Part shown: positions 43,758-52,907 of the stretch, one piece after another
How the letters are laid out: every line of letters begins with the position of its first letter
How positions within the stretch are numbered: the first letter of the stretch is position 1
Assembly: GCA_017459075.1 (NCBI GenBank)
Contig: JAFUDQ010000012.1
Span: 62,001 to 126,000 of the forward strand
Source: Bacteroidales bacterium
GTDB taxonomy: Bacteria > Bacteroidota > Bacteroidia > Bacteroidales > UBA932
Reading direction: 5' to 3'
Length of the DNA: 64,000 bases
Notes under the pieces: generated by a model
The model's input: the letters and a program-made list of their open reading frames with translations, nothing else
What the model was told of the DNA's origin: nothing
Database searches by the model: none
Position numbers and translations under genes: made by a program

Positions 43758-44903
43758 ATGCAAAGGAGAGACTTTCTAAGAACAGCGGCCCTGGCCACAG
43801 CCGGAGCTGCCGTCATGGGCACTGCAGCCGCCTGCGGAAAAACAGACAATTCACCCAAGCCTTACAAGGTAGGCGGAGTTGCAAGAATGAAACTCAGCTG
43901 GGAACGCTATGAACTCAAGCTGGCCCACGTATTCACAGTTGCATCCTATTCCAGGACAACTACCCCTGACATCCAGGTAAAAATTGAGTACGACGGTTAC
44001 ACAGGATACGGAGAGGCATCAATGCCCCCTTACCTTGGACAGACCTACGAAAGCGTAGAGACCTTCCTTGCAAAAGTCAACCTGGAACAGTTCAGCGATC
44101 CTTTCCAGATTGACGACATCCTGACCTACGTAGACAGCCTTTCCGAAGGCGATGCAGCTGCAAAAGCAGCCGTAGACATCGCTCTTCATGACCTCGTAGG
44201 CAAACTCATCGGTCTGCCCTGGTGGAGGATCTGGGGACTGAACGCAGCAAAGGCTCCCAATACAACATTCACCATCGGCATTGATACACCGGAGGTTGTG
44301 CTTGAGAAGACGAAGGAGTGCGCAGACCGCTTCAACATCCTCAAGGTTAAGGTTGGCCTTGACAATGACTACGAGATGATTGAGACCATCCGCAAGGTGA
44401 CCGACCTTCCTATCGCCGTTGATGCCAACCAGGGTTGGAAGGACCGCAACAAGGCTCTGGAAGAGATTCACTGGCTCAAGGAGCACGGCATTGTTATGGT
44501 TGAGCAGCCTATGCCCAAGGAGCAGCTTGACGATATCGCATGGCTTACTGAGCGCAGCCCGCTGCCGATTTACGCCGATGAGGGTATCCAGCGTCTTAAG
44601 GATATCCCGCGTATCAAGGGTGCATACAATGGTATCAATATCAAGCTTATGAAGTGTACCGGTATGCGTGAAGCATGGAAGATGGCTAACTATGCTCGTG
44701 CAGAGGGTATGGATGTTATGGTTGGCTGCATGACTGAAACTTCCTGCGCCGTTACTGCTGCCGCACAGCTTTCTCCGATTGTTGACTTTGCCGATCTTGA
44801 TGGTAACTTGCTTATTGCGAATGACCGTTTCAAGGGTATGGTTGTGGAGAAGGGTAAGATTACTTTGCCGGATGCTCCGGGACTTGGCCTGGAGCTACTG
44901 TAA
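43758..44903 (+). CDS. Tat-exported dipeptide epimerase (enolase superfamily)
   Basis: A 381-residue muconate-lactonizing-type enolase-superfamily enzyme, closest in motif to L-Ala-D/L-Glu epimerases, which convert murein-derived dipeptides. The active site is laid out as LKVKVGL (KxK), VDANQGW, VEQPM, YADEGIQ and NIKLMKCTG with the second catalytic Lys. The N terminus is a twin-arginine signal, MQRRDFLRTAALATAGAA, ending near TAAAC, so it is probably exported folded and may be lipidated. A cytoplasmic location is usual for YkfB, so export is notable. Substrate could be another dipeptide. It is followed, after a repeat-filled 146-nt gap, by a transglutaminase-fold lipoprotein. Confidence 0.86.
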   Translation: MQRRDFLRTAALATAGAAVMGTAAACGKTDNSPKPYKVGGVARMKLSWERYELKLAHVFTVASYSRTTTPDIQVKIEYDGYTGYGEASMPPYLGQTYESVETFLAKVNLEQFSDPFQIDDILTYVDSLSEGDAAAKAAVDIALHDLVGKLIGLPWWRIWGLNAAKAPNTTFTIGIDTPEVVLEKTKECADRFNILKVKVGLDNDYEMIETIRKVTDLPIAVDANQGWKDRNKALEEIHWLKEHGIVMVEQPMPKEQLDDIAWLTERSPLPIYADEGIQRLKDIPRIKGAYNGINIKLMKCTGMREAWKMANYARAEGMDVMVGCMTETSCAVTAAAQLSPIVDFADLDGNLLIANDRFKGMVVEKGKITLPDAPGLGLELL

Positions 44904-44915
44904 GCAGAGATGTCT

Positions 44916-45046
44916 CGACTTCGCTCGACATGACAAGGAATATGGCCCTTCAACTTCGCTCGACATGACAAGGAATAAGGCCCTTCGACTTCGCTCAGGG
45001 TGACAAAACTTGTCATTTCGACCGACCGAAGGGAGTGGAGAAATCT
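44916..45046. repeat. 35-nt tandem repeat plus inverted partner
   Basis: Units starting CGACTTCGCTCGACATGACA or close variants begin at 44916, 44951 and 44986 (period 35 nt). A further block, 45011-45046, matches the reverse complement of 52784-52819 with two differences. It fills the gap between the epimerase and transglutaminase genes. Confidence 0.75.
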
Positions 45047-45049
45047 ATT

Positions 45050-46456
45050 ATGAAGAAACATTTAATATTTATTCTACTGGCCGTAATATCTTGCGGCCAG
45101 CAGCAGTATTCATGGGAGGAGGATTTGCAGGAGAGGCTTGCAACGGACTTCTGCAGGACAAGGGAGCAGGTAAAGGAATATATAATAAAGTATATCCCGG
45201 ATGTAACCGAGGCCCAGATAGACGCGTGGACGGCCAGCGGCAAACTTGAAAACATGGAGATAGGCGGAAAGACAATGTACTTCCGCAACGCCGCGCCAAA
45301 CCTCTTCCGCATAGACAAAGCCTGCAAAGCAATAAAGGACGCCGCTGGAGCAGACGACAGCGCCAGCTACACCCTGTCCGGGAACGCCATGGGCGGGGAT
45401 GAAAAGGCAGACATGATAAACCTTCCGGAGATACTGGAGGCGGCAGACCTTGCCGGCGGCAGCACCATCGCCGCACCAAAGAGGATGAGGGTAAAATACA
45501 CCATCACTGTTGATGCCGATGCTGTCCCTGATGGAGAGACTGTCCGCTGCTGGCTCCCCTATCCAAGGGCCGATGTTGCAAGGCAGACGGGAGTGGAATT
45601 CATCCGCGCAGGCGCAAAGGCATCATCGGACCACCTGTTCTTTACAGAAACAACTGATTCAGAGCTCATTACATTCGCTCCGAAGGAATATGCGCACAGT
45701 ACCCTGTACATGGAAATTCCCGCCTGCAAGGGACAGCCGGTTACATTCACGGAAGAGTTTGAATACACCAGCGCCGGAGAGTATTTCAGGGACTTGGAGA
45801 ACCGCGTAAAGCCATATGACAAGGAGAGCGCGATTTACAAGACATACACCGCTGAACGGGAGAAACATATCATTTTCACGCCCCGTCTCAAGGAAATTGC
45901 GGACTCTCTTACTGCCGGCATCGACAACCCCTTCCTTCAGGCAAAGGCCATCTTCACTTGGATAGACGCCAACTTCCCCTGGGCATCGGCCCGCGAGTAT
46001 TCCACCCTTGAGAATATTCCGGAATATGTGCTTGCAAACGGGCACGGGGACTGCGGCCAGTTAACCCTTACTTTCCTTACGATGTGCCGTTACAAAGGCA
46101 TCCCTGGGCACTTCCAGAGCGGGTTCATGATGCATCCGGATGCATGGAACCTTCACGACTGGGCAGAGCTGTACTTTGAAGGCGTTGGCTGGGTTCCGGT
46201 GGACCAGAGTTTCGGGCGCCCCGTCTATGCAGTGGGAGATTATCTTAAGAAGTATCCCCTCTCTGACTATTTCTTCCTTGGAGGAATCGATTCCTGGAGG
46301 ATGATTGTGAACCAGGACTTCGGCATGGAACTCTATCCAGCAAAGACTTATCCGCGAAGCGAGACTGTAGACTTCCAGCGCGGAGAGGTTGAATGGAAGG
46401 GTGGCAACCTGTACTTCCCCAAGTGGGATTATGACATGGAGATAATCTACCTTTAA
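45050..46456 (+). CDS. transglutaminase-fold (putative peptidase) lipoprotein
   Basis: A 468-residue exported protein starting MKKHLIFILLAVISC, a lipoprotein signal with Cys15. After an alpha-rich N-terminal part and a beta domain comes a transglutaminase-like domain with a complete triad: Cys335 (GHGDCGQLT), His369 (NLHDWAEL) and Asp385 (VPVDQSFG). Bacterial members are usually cysteine peptidases rather than cross-linkers. ATG 45050 is chosen because it starts the signal peptide. Next to a dipeptide epimerase gene, a role in cutting peptides, perhaps cell-wall peptides, is reasonable but inferred. Module B starts 70 nt downstream with no clear promoter between, so cotranscription is possible. 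Confidence 0.85.
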   Translation: MKKHLIFILLAVISCGQQQYSWEEDLQERLATDFCRTREQVKEYIIKYIPDVTEAQIDAWTASGKLENMEIGGKTMYFRNAAPNLFRIDKACKAIKDAAGADDSASYTLSGNAMGGDEKADMINLPEILEAADLAGGSTIAAPKRMRVKYTITVDADAVPDGETVRCWLPYPRADVARQTGVEFIRAGAKASSDHLFFTETTDSELITFAPKEYAHSTLYMEIPACKGQPVTFTEEFEYTSAGEYFRDLENRVKPYDKESAIYKTYTAEREKHIIFTPRLKEIADSLTAGIDNPFLQAKAIFTWIDANFPWASAREYSTLENIPEYVLANGHGDCGQLTLTFLTMCRYKGIPGHFQSGFMMHPDAWNLHDWAELYFEGVGWVPVDQSFGRPVYAVGDYLKKYPLSDYFFLGGIDSWRMIVNQDFGMELYPAKTYPRSETVDFQRGEVEWKGGNLYFPKWDYDMEIIYL

Positions 46457-46526
46457 AAAAGCCATTATTCCACGCAGTATTTCGGATAGTCGGGAGACTA
46501 TATTATAGAAAAATATACTAACAAAT

Positions 46527-47165
46527 ATGACACTATTCAAACGAGTGCTCTTTACACTGGCGCTTCTTGCAGCCGGAGCCGCAGCAGCATCGGCCCAGGA
46601 AAAAGAGATTGATGCGTATGAAGATACCGCAGGATGGGATCTTCCCCTTTACAGGGGCAAACAGATGCCGGAGTATAACTTCCGCTTTAACGGAACATAC
46701 TATTGGGACAATCTGGGATATCGCACGGGAGACATCTGCTACGGAGGAAAAGTCTACAGGAACATCCTGATGAACATTGATGCCAACAGGCAGGCAGTCT
46801 ATGCCAGGTTTGCCAACAGGATGCAAATCTGGGAGCTGGACAGGGACCTTATAGAGTGGCTTACGCTGGACAATACCAAATTCCTGAACCTGAGATATTA
46901 CGGAGTAAAGAAGGCCCCGGAAGGTTTTTTTGAAGTCCTCAGGGAAGGGCCGGAGGGCTACAACCTCAGGCAGGTAACAAAAAGCTACCGCGAATCCATA
47001 GAGATAAACGGCTATTACAGAATTGGTTACGAAGACCCTGATTACAACAACAAAATTTTCGTTTTTTTCTCTTTCAAGGAGCAGTTCTTCTTTGTAGACA
47101 AGAATTGGAAACTAGAGAAATTCGGTTCACTGGCGAAGCTTTTCAAGAAACATCCTAATTTTTAG
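46527..47165 (+). CDS. secreted protein of unknown family, module B
   Basis: Homologue of the protein at 15827; no named family recognised. The 212-residue protein has a signal peptide (MTLFKRVLFTLALLAAGAAA, cleavage after ASA). The mature part shows LPLYRGKQMPEYNFRFNG, YYWDNLGYRTGDICYGGKVY, RIGYEDPDYNNK and an aromatic strand FVFFSFKEQFFFVD. These match module A segments in the same order. The C-terminal basic tail of the module A copy is shorter here (LAKLFKKHPNF). It begins 70 nt after the transglutaminase gene and ends 6 nt before the TonB receptor. Conservation of motif order and gene position argues for a specific function with that receptor. Confidence 0.8.
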   Translation: MTLFKRVLFTLALLAAGAAAASAQEKEIDAYEDTAGWDLPLYRGKQMPEYNFRFNGTYYWDNLGYRTGDICYGGKVYRNILMNIDANRQAVYARFANRMQIWELDRDLIEWLTLDNTKFLNLRYYGVKKAPEGFFEVLREGPEGYNLRQVTKSYRESIEINGYYRIGYEDPDYNNKIFVFFSFKEQFFFVDKNWKLEKFGSLAKLFKKHPNF

Positions 47166-47171
47166 CGCATA

Positions 47172-49811
47172 ATGAGAAAAATAAGCATTACACTTTTTGC
47201 CGTTCTGGCTCTCTCATTCTGCGCCTTTGCACAGGATGAGATTTCCGTGAGGATGGTTTCCGCCGATTCCCTTGTCAGTGTTATCAGGAACCTTAGCGGG
47301 AACCGCATCCATATTGCCGGAGCAGAGAAGGACGACAGTTTCTACAGCCTTGACGCAACGCCGGAAGTATTTGTAGAAAAGGCCCTTGCAAAGTTACGCG
47401 AGGGCGGTTACACCATTTCTGAATACAACGGAATCCTGTTTGTGGTCAAGGGCCGCAGCATGACTCCGGCCATATCCTCTTCATGGTTCCTGGCAGAAAG
47501 CCGTCAGGAAACCACTTACCATGAAGAAGAGACACAGGCGGCCGTCTACCAGAACAAAACTTACGAGATTGGCCAGGAGAGAAACTACAAGCCAGGCCGC
47601 AAGGCTACGATTCACGGCTACGTGAAGGACGCTTCCAGCGGAGAACCTGTTGTAGGAATTTCCGTATATGACGGAAATACAAGCACTTACACAATGACCG
47701 ATGCCTACGGTTTCTGGAAATTATACATCCCGTCAGGGCGCAACACCCTGAACTTCAGCGGATATCCGATGGAAGACGTCAATCTTGATATCATAGTCTA
47801 TGAAGAAGGCGGATTGGATATCACCATGAAGGAGAAGGTTACAACCCTGAAGGCCGCTACCGTAAGCGCAGAGTCCGTTGCCAACCACAGGACCGCCCGT
47901 CTTGGTCTGGAAAAGATTCAGATTGAGCGCATCAAAAAGATACCTACAGCCTTCGGAGAAGGCGATATCCTTAAAGCCGTACTTGCCCTTCCTGGCGTAC
48001 AGAGCGTTGGTGAAGCGTCTTCCGGATTCAACGTCCGCGGAGGCTCGGTAGACCAGAATCTGATTCTTTTCAACGAGGGAACAGTTTACAATCCGAACCA
48101 CCTGTTCGGCCTTTTCTCCGCCTTCAACTCTGACGTTATTTCCCATGCAGAGCTGTACAAGAGCTCGATTCCGGCAGAATTCGGAGGACGAATTTCTTCC
48201 GTTCTTGACATTCACGCACGTGAAGGAAACAAGAACAAGGTCCAGGGTTCGCTTGGCATAGGACTTCTGACAAGCCGCGCAGAGATTGACGGCCCTCTGG
48301 GAGAAAAAACATCCTTTGTACTTGGCGGCCGTACAACTTACTCCAACTGGATTATGGGCCTGCTGCCGGACGACAGCCACTACCATGACGGAAAGACCCA
48401 GTTCATGGACCTGAATGCGGGAATCAGCCACCGTTTCAATGAGACGAACACTTTGTATCTGAACGGCTACTGGTCCCATGACAAATTCTCCTTCAGCAAC
48501 GATACCACCTTCTCTTACAGCAACCTGAACCTGTCTGCCAAGCTGCGCAGCCTGCTGTCAGTAAAGACAACAATGGAGGTTGCCGCTGGTTTTGACTCCT
48601 ATACCAGCAAGGTGGACGGTCATGAAGTCCTGACATTGGATTCCTATAAATACAGCAACGGAATCAACCAGGAATACCTGAAAGTTAAATTCAAACACCT
48701 TTATGACGAGTCCCACACAATGAGCTTCGGCGTAAATGCCCAGTATTACAACCTCCAGCCAGGTACAATGAAGCCCGGAGACGCCGCATCCATGGTTGCG
48801 GAAAGAATTCTGGACAAGATTTCAGCCGTAGAGGCAGCCGCTTACTTTGGAGACAGCTGGACTTTCAGCGAGAAATGGGCTTTCGAAGGCGGAGTACGCC
48901 TTGGGGCATACAAGAGTACTGACGGAGGGACGCTACGCGTGATGCCGGAAATCAGGCTTTCTGCAAAGTACTCCTTACTAAGCAACCTTTCTGTAAAGAT
49001 GGGCATCAACACCCTGAGGCAGAACATCCACATGATATCCAACACCTCCACGATTTCCCCGATGGATGCCTGGACCCTGGCGAACAAGAACATCAAGCCG
49101 CAGGATGGTTATCAGGCGGCCGGAGGACTGTACTGGACCAGCGACCAGGGAGTTGACATATCTGTCGAAGGTTACTGGAAGCAGAGCCGGAACAATCTTG
49201 ACTATCGTTCCGGAGCGCAGCTCATCATGAATCCGGAGCTGGACAACGACCTTATCCGTACCAGAAGCCGTTCTTTCGGAGCGGAGCTGATGGTTCGCAA
49301 GGCCTCCGGAAAGCTTAACGGATGGGCTTCATACACTTACTCAAGGGCATTCATGCAGCAGATGGAGAACACTGGCACAGGCCTTATCAACGGAGGCCGA
49401 TGGTATAAGGCTCCCCACGACAAGCCGCATAACTTCAAGCTTGCAGGAAACTACAAATTCACCCACAGGTACAGCCTGTCCGCCAACATAGATTACTCTA
49501 CCGGAAGGCCTATCACTGTGCCGGTAGCAATCTTCTCCTCCGGCGGACGCCGCTATCTTGCATTCTCTGACAGGAACGAATACCGTATTCCGGACTACTT
49601 CCGCCTTGATCTCGCGATGAACATTGAGCCAAGCCATTACCTGAAGAACCTGATGCATCTTTCTTTCACCGTCGGAGTATACAATGTTACCGGACGGAAG
49701 AATGCATACTCTGTCTACTACAGCATGAAGGAGACCTACTATCCGCAAGGCTACAAGATTTCCGTATTCGCCTGCCCCATCCCTTACATTAACCTTAATA
49801 TTAAATTCTAA
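47172..49811 (+). CDS. STN-domain TonB-dependent receptor, module B
   Basis: An 879-residue paralogue of the receptor at 16539, with the same domain order. Signal peptide to about residue 21. STN domain about 23-93 (ISVRMVSADSLVSVIRNLSG). Carboxypeptidase-like domain about 145-225 (IHGYVKDASSGEPVVGISV). Plug about 245-355 (FGEGDILKAVLALPGVQSVG, FNVRGGSVDQNLILFNEG, SSVLDIHAREG). The barrel ends in a terminal Phe (INLNIKF). Long stretches of plug and STN are identical or nearly so between the copies, while barrel loops differ more, which suggests different ligands with a shared mechanism (inference). Its stop overlaps the DUF4249 start (TAATG). Confidence 0.92.
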   Translation: MRKISITLFAVLALSFCAFAQDEISVRMVSADSLVSVIRNLSGNRIHIAGAEKDDSFYSLDATPEVFVEKALAKLREGGYTISEYNGILFVVKGRSMTPAISSSWFLAESRQETTYHEEETQAAVYQNKTYEIGQERNYKPGRKATIHGYVKDASSGEPVVGISVYDGNTSTYTMTDAYGFWKLYIPSGRNTLNFSGYPMEDVNLDIIVYEEGGLDITMKEKVTTLKAATVSAESVANHRTARLGLEKIQIERIKKIPTAFGEGDILKAVLALPGVQSVGEASSGFNVRGGSVDQNLILFNEGTVYNPNHLFGLFSAFNSDVISHAELYKSSIPAEFGGRISSVLDIHAREGNKNKVQGSLGIGLLTSRAEIDGPLGEKTSFVLGGRTTYSNWIMGLLPDDSHYHDGKTQFMDLNAGISHRFNETNTLYLNGYWSHDKFSFSNDTTFSYSNLNLSAKLRSLLSVKTTMEVAAGFDSYTSKVDGHEVLTLDSYKYSNGINQEYLKVKFKHLYDESHTMSFGVNAQYYNLQPGTMKPGDAASMVAERILDKISAVEAAAYFGDSWTFSEKWAFEGGVRLGAYKSTDGGTLRVMPEIRLSAKYSLLSNLSVKMGINTLRQNIHMISNTSTISPMDAWTLANKNIKPQDGYQAAGGLYWTSDQGVDISVEGYWKQSRNNLDYRSGAQLIMNPELDNDLIRTRSRSFGAELMVRKASGKLNGWASYTYSRAFMQQMENTGTGLINGGRWYKAPHDKPHNFKLAGNYKFTHRYSLSANIDYSTGRPITVPVAIFSSGGRRYLAFSDRNEYRIPDYFRLDLAMNIEPSHYLKNLMHLSFTVGVYNVTGRKNAYSVYYSMKETYYPQGYKISVFACPIPYINLNIKF

Positions 49812-51124
49812 TGAAACGGCTGATATTCAAATACTTATGCACATTATGCGCACTTATGGCGATATCCTGCACTTATGAATATGATGCCGATATCCCAAGC
49901 GACACCTCCATTATCGTTATAGACGGCCAGATTCTCGCCGGCGGAACTTCATCCGTTAGCGTTTCCAAGGCGACCAGGCTTGACGGAGCAGATGAGAGTG
50001 CTCCCCTTTATGCCACCGGCATCCTGAGAGGAGAAGACGGGAGCGAGATTCAAGGCACCACCCAGGCCAATGGCTGGTTTGAAGGGACTTCTCCTTTTTC
50101 TTCATATTATCCGGGAGACTTTAAAGGAGGTTATTCCACCGGCGTATCTATTTCTTTCCCTTCAGAGTACCTGCAGAAAGGCCAGAAATACAAGCTGTTC
50201 ATAGATGCCGGGGAAAACGGAAGTTTTGAAAGCGATTGGCTTACAATAAACAAAGCCCCGGTCTTGGACAAACTGGGATATATAGAACATGAGGGAGTTA
50301 TGTCCGGAAGCTATTACTCCGGACGTTATGTTGATTTTACGGTATCAGCCCACTCTGACAGTTCACCTTATTTCATGGTATCATTTGAAGAAGCGTGGGA
50401 ATACACAGCCCTTGAAAACTCTTCACTTGAATACAATCCGGAAACAAACCAGATAGTGGAAGCCTACAGTTGGCCCCTTGAGCATCCTTATTACAGATGC
50501 TGGAGAAGCAGCGGAATGCTGACATTGGCTATTTCTGCCGCCGGACATACGGAAAAAACAATAAATGACGCGATAGTTACATCTATCAGTGCATATAACG
50601 AAAAAATTTCCGTACTTTACCGTCTTACAGTGAACGTAGGATGCGCCACTAAGGAATACCAGGAATTCTGGGACAACCTGCAGCAGATTTCTTATGCCGA
50701 TGGTGACCTGTTCACCCCTATTCCAAGCAACATGGAAGGCAATATCCACCGCACTTCCGGTTCCGGCGTTGTACTGGGCTTTGTAAGTGCCAGCGAAGTT
50801 GCGTCCGATCATATGTACTACACGGGTAACGGATTCCACAGGACATCTCCGGAAAGGAATACTCTCAGGAGGGAGTTTACATATTTTACCCCCAACTACG
50901 ATCACCCTGACGATTACTTTCAGTATTATCATCCAGATGCCAGTGAATGGCACAGAGCATACATGAACGGAAACGTTCCATGGAGGAACGCTATTGATGC
51001 AAACGGAGAAGAAATTCCCGGGTTATACCTTTGGGCTAATAAGAATTGCCTGGACTGCAGGTTCTTTGGAGGCGACATCACTTTCCCTTCTGACTGGCCG
51101 GACCGCAATGACCCTAATCTTTAA
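49811..51124 (+). CDS. DUF4249 lipoprotein, module B
   Basis: A 437-residue lipoprotein, with lipobox MAISC (Cys20), then TYEYDADIPSDTSIIVIDGQ. This matches the N terminus of the module A DUF4249 protein. Further shared segments are SDSSPYFMVSFEEAWEY, YYRCWRSSG, YADGDLFTPIPSNMEGN and a C-terminal Cys pair in NKNCLDCRFFGGD. It is 50 residues longer than the module A copy. Probably anchored in the outer membrane, working with the receptor whose stop codon it overlaps by 1 nt. The family has no experimentally fixed role that I can cite from the sequence. The MG2-like gene follows after 11 nt. Confidence 0.88.
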   Translation: MKRLIFKYLCTLCALMAISCTYEYDADIPSDTSIIVIDGQILAGGTSSVSVSKATRLDGADESAPLYATGILRGEDGSEIQGTTQANGWFEGTSPFSSYYPGDFKGGYSTGVSISFPSEYLQKGQKYKLFIDAGENGSFESDWLTINKAPVLDKLGYIEHEGVMSGSYYSGRYVDFTVSAHSDSSPYFMVSFEEAWEYTALENSSLEYNPETNQIVEAYSWPLEHPYYRCWRSSGMLTLAISAAGHTEKTINDAIVTSISAYNEKISVLYRLTVNVGCATKEYQEFWDNLQQISYADGDLFTPIPSNMEGNIHRTSGSGVVLGFVSASEVASDHMYYTGNGFHRTSPERNTLRREFTYFTPNYDHPDDYFQYYHPDASEWHRAYMNGNVPWRNAIDANGEEIPGLYLWANKNCLDCRFFGGDITFPSDWPDRNDPNL

Positions 51125-51135
51125 AAGACAATAAG

Positions 51136-52782
51136 ATGAAACTCAGATATTTAGCACTTTCTTTTATTTTTATAGGGGGCTTGGCGGCGGCCCAGACTTC
51201 CCTCAGGGAAAGGACGCTCGTTTCTACGGACAGGAACTATTATGCCGCCGGAGAGAGCATTAAATGCTCTGCCTTCTGCCTTGAATCAGAAGGAGTGTTT
51301 TCCAACTTCAGCGGAGTCGCCTATGTAGAGGTCTACAGCAAGGAGGGAACCGTAGCTACGGGAAAAGTCGCCCTTGTAAAAGGTCGCGGAGGCTGCACCC
51401 TTGATATTCCGTCCGATGTTCCAACCGGCAACTACCGTATTGCAGCCTATACCGCTACCAACAAAAATGAAGAAGGTTATGACTTCAACACATCTTCAAG
51501 GGTCATAACCATCTACAATACAGCAAGTTCGGTAAGGGTTAAGGACGGCGTGGAAACGGTTCAGGCCCTGTCCGAAGGCGCATCGGCCCCTCATAACAGC
51601 AGCGCCGTAAGAGTTAATGTCGGTAAAGAAGAAGACGGATTCATTCCCGTTAGCATTGCTGCCGACAAGGATGCGACGCTGAGCATTTCCGTATGGAAAG
51701 ATGAAGGCTTTGCATCCTATGACAACAACACCCTCTATACCCTGGAAAAATCAGCCTGGAGGCAGCCTACAACGCACAAGAACAATGTTGCTGGAGAGTA
51801 TGACGGAGAGGTTATTTATACCAGGATAAACGGACAGATAGACACGTCCGCCACCTTCCTGTCAAGTCCCGGCAGCCATTCGGATATTTACAAAGGGCAT
51901 CCCCTTGCAGATGGCAGGACTGCTTTTTTCACTGACAATATCTATGGAAACAAAGATATCGCCATTATTTCCATGTCAAAGGATAAGAACACTTTTGACG
52001 TAGAGTTAGAGAGTCCATTCATAGGTATTAAGGCCGGCTTTATCCCGGTCCTGCAAATTGCTCCTTCAATGAAGAACAGCCTTACGAGCCTGGATGCGGC
52101 ACTTCGCATAAGCAAGACATTTGACGCCGATACCCTTTATGATGCGCTGAATGTCAGGAAATTGGCTCTTCTCGGCCCCTGGCAGAACAGGTACAATCTT
52201 GATGACTACACACGCTTTGTGACTATGCGTGAGGTGTTTATAGAATACCTTCACGATATTCATATTGAGCGCAACAAGAATGAGATTGAGATGATTGTAA
52301 AAACCATCGATGTCAAGGGAGTCATTTCTTTCAGGCATTCCATGCCTTCAATTATCCTGCTGGACGGAGTTCCGGTTACAGACCACAGTATCATTTATGA
52401 GATGGATCCCCACCTTATCAAAAGTGTAGAGATTTATCCAAGCAATTATTCCTTCGGTACGGCGTATTTCTGCGGCGCGGCTAATTTTGTGACATACGGC
52501 GGTAATCTGGCCGGGGCCCAGCTTGGACGCGGCAGCAGAATCCTGTCTTTCAAAGGGGCTTCTGTTCCTATGGTTTATTCCGCGGCTAAAGCTGCTTTTG
52601 ACCCTAATTTCCCAGCGATTTCAGAGACGCTTTACTGGCATCCGCTTGCCAAGGTTGAGGCTGGAAATTCATTTGATTTTGATGTCGTCTGCCCGGCGTT
52701 CCCCGGACGGTATGTCATTACCGCTGAGGGGTTCCTTTCCGACGGCACCCCAGTTTATTTCAAAAAGGTATTTCCCCTATAA
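51136..52782 (+). CDS. secreted MG2-like protein with plug-like C terminus, module B
   Basis: A 548-residue exported protein, with a signal peptide ending GGLAAA before Gln20. The MG2-like domain is at about 25-115 (VSTDRNYYAAGESIKCSAFC, IPSDVPTGNYRIAAYTAT), followed by a variable middle. The C-terminal plug-like region, from about 400, contains PSIILLDGVPVTDHSIIYEM, SVEIYPSNYSFGTAYFCGA and a closing segment ISETLYWHPLAKVEAG. All three match the module A protein in order. No barrel, thioester or protease motif is visible. It closes module B and is followed by a repeat copy and a strong bidirectional terminator. Confidence 0.78.
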   Translation: MKLRYLALSFIFIGGLAAAQTSLRERTLVSTDRNYYAAGESIKCSAFCLESEGVFSNFSGVAYVEVYSKEGTVATGKVALVKGRGGCTLDIPSDVPTGNYRIAAYTATNKNEEGYDFNTSSRVITIYNTASSVRVKDGVETVQALSEGASAPHNSSAVRVNVGKEEDGFIPVSIAADKDATLSISVWKDEGFASYDNNTLYTLEKSAWRQPTTHKNNVAGEYDGEVIYTRINGQIDTSATFLSSPGSHSDIYKGHPLADGRTAFFTDNIYGNKDIAIISMSKDKNTFDVELESPFIGIKAGFIPVLQIAPSMKNSLTSLDAALRISKTFDADTLYDALNVRKLALLGPWQNRYNLDDYTRFVTMREVFIEYLHDIHIERNKNEIEMIVKTIDVKGVISFRHSMPSIILLDGVPVTDHSIIYEMDPHLIKSVEIYPSNYSFGTAYFCGAANFVTYGGNLAGAQLGRGSRILSFKGASVPMVYSAAKAAFDPNFPAISETLYWHPLAKVEAGNSFDFDVVCPAFPGRYVITAEGFLSDGTPVYFKKVFPL

Positions 52783-52783
52783 G

Positions 52784-52849
52784 AGATTTCTCCACTCGCT
52801 TCGCTCGGTCGAAATGACATCTGTCATTCCGAACGAAGTCGAGGAATCT
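52784..52849. repeat. palindromic repeat, related to 45011-45046
   Basis: AGATTTCTCCACTCGCTTCG and following bases form one arm; GAACGAAGTCGAGGAATCT forms the other. The left half matches the reverse complement of 45011-45046 with two differences. Confidence 0.65.
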
Positions 52850-52852
52850 AAT

Positions 52853-52890
52853 AAATAATAAAGGCGTCCTTTCGGGCGCCTTTATTATTT
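52853..52890. terminator. bidirectional terminator between module B and susD
   Basis: A 17-bp stem (52853-52869 with 52874-52890, one G-U pair), 4-nt loop, GC-rich centre and A/T-rich ends, so it works for both convergent units. Confidence 0.9.
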
Positions 52891-52907
52891 ATTAGGATAT
52901 TTGGAGA

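Noticed and set aside
44916..45004. CRISPR-like 35-nt periodicity
   Set aside because: The whole period is repeated sequence with no spacer, so it is a short tandem duplication of a dispersed repeat.
15827..52782. Assembly duplication as the cause of modules A and B
   Set aside because: The copies differ throughout in length and sequence and have different neighbours, so they are true paralogues.
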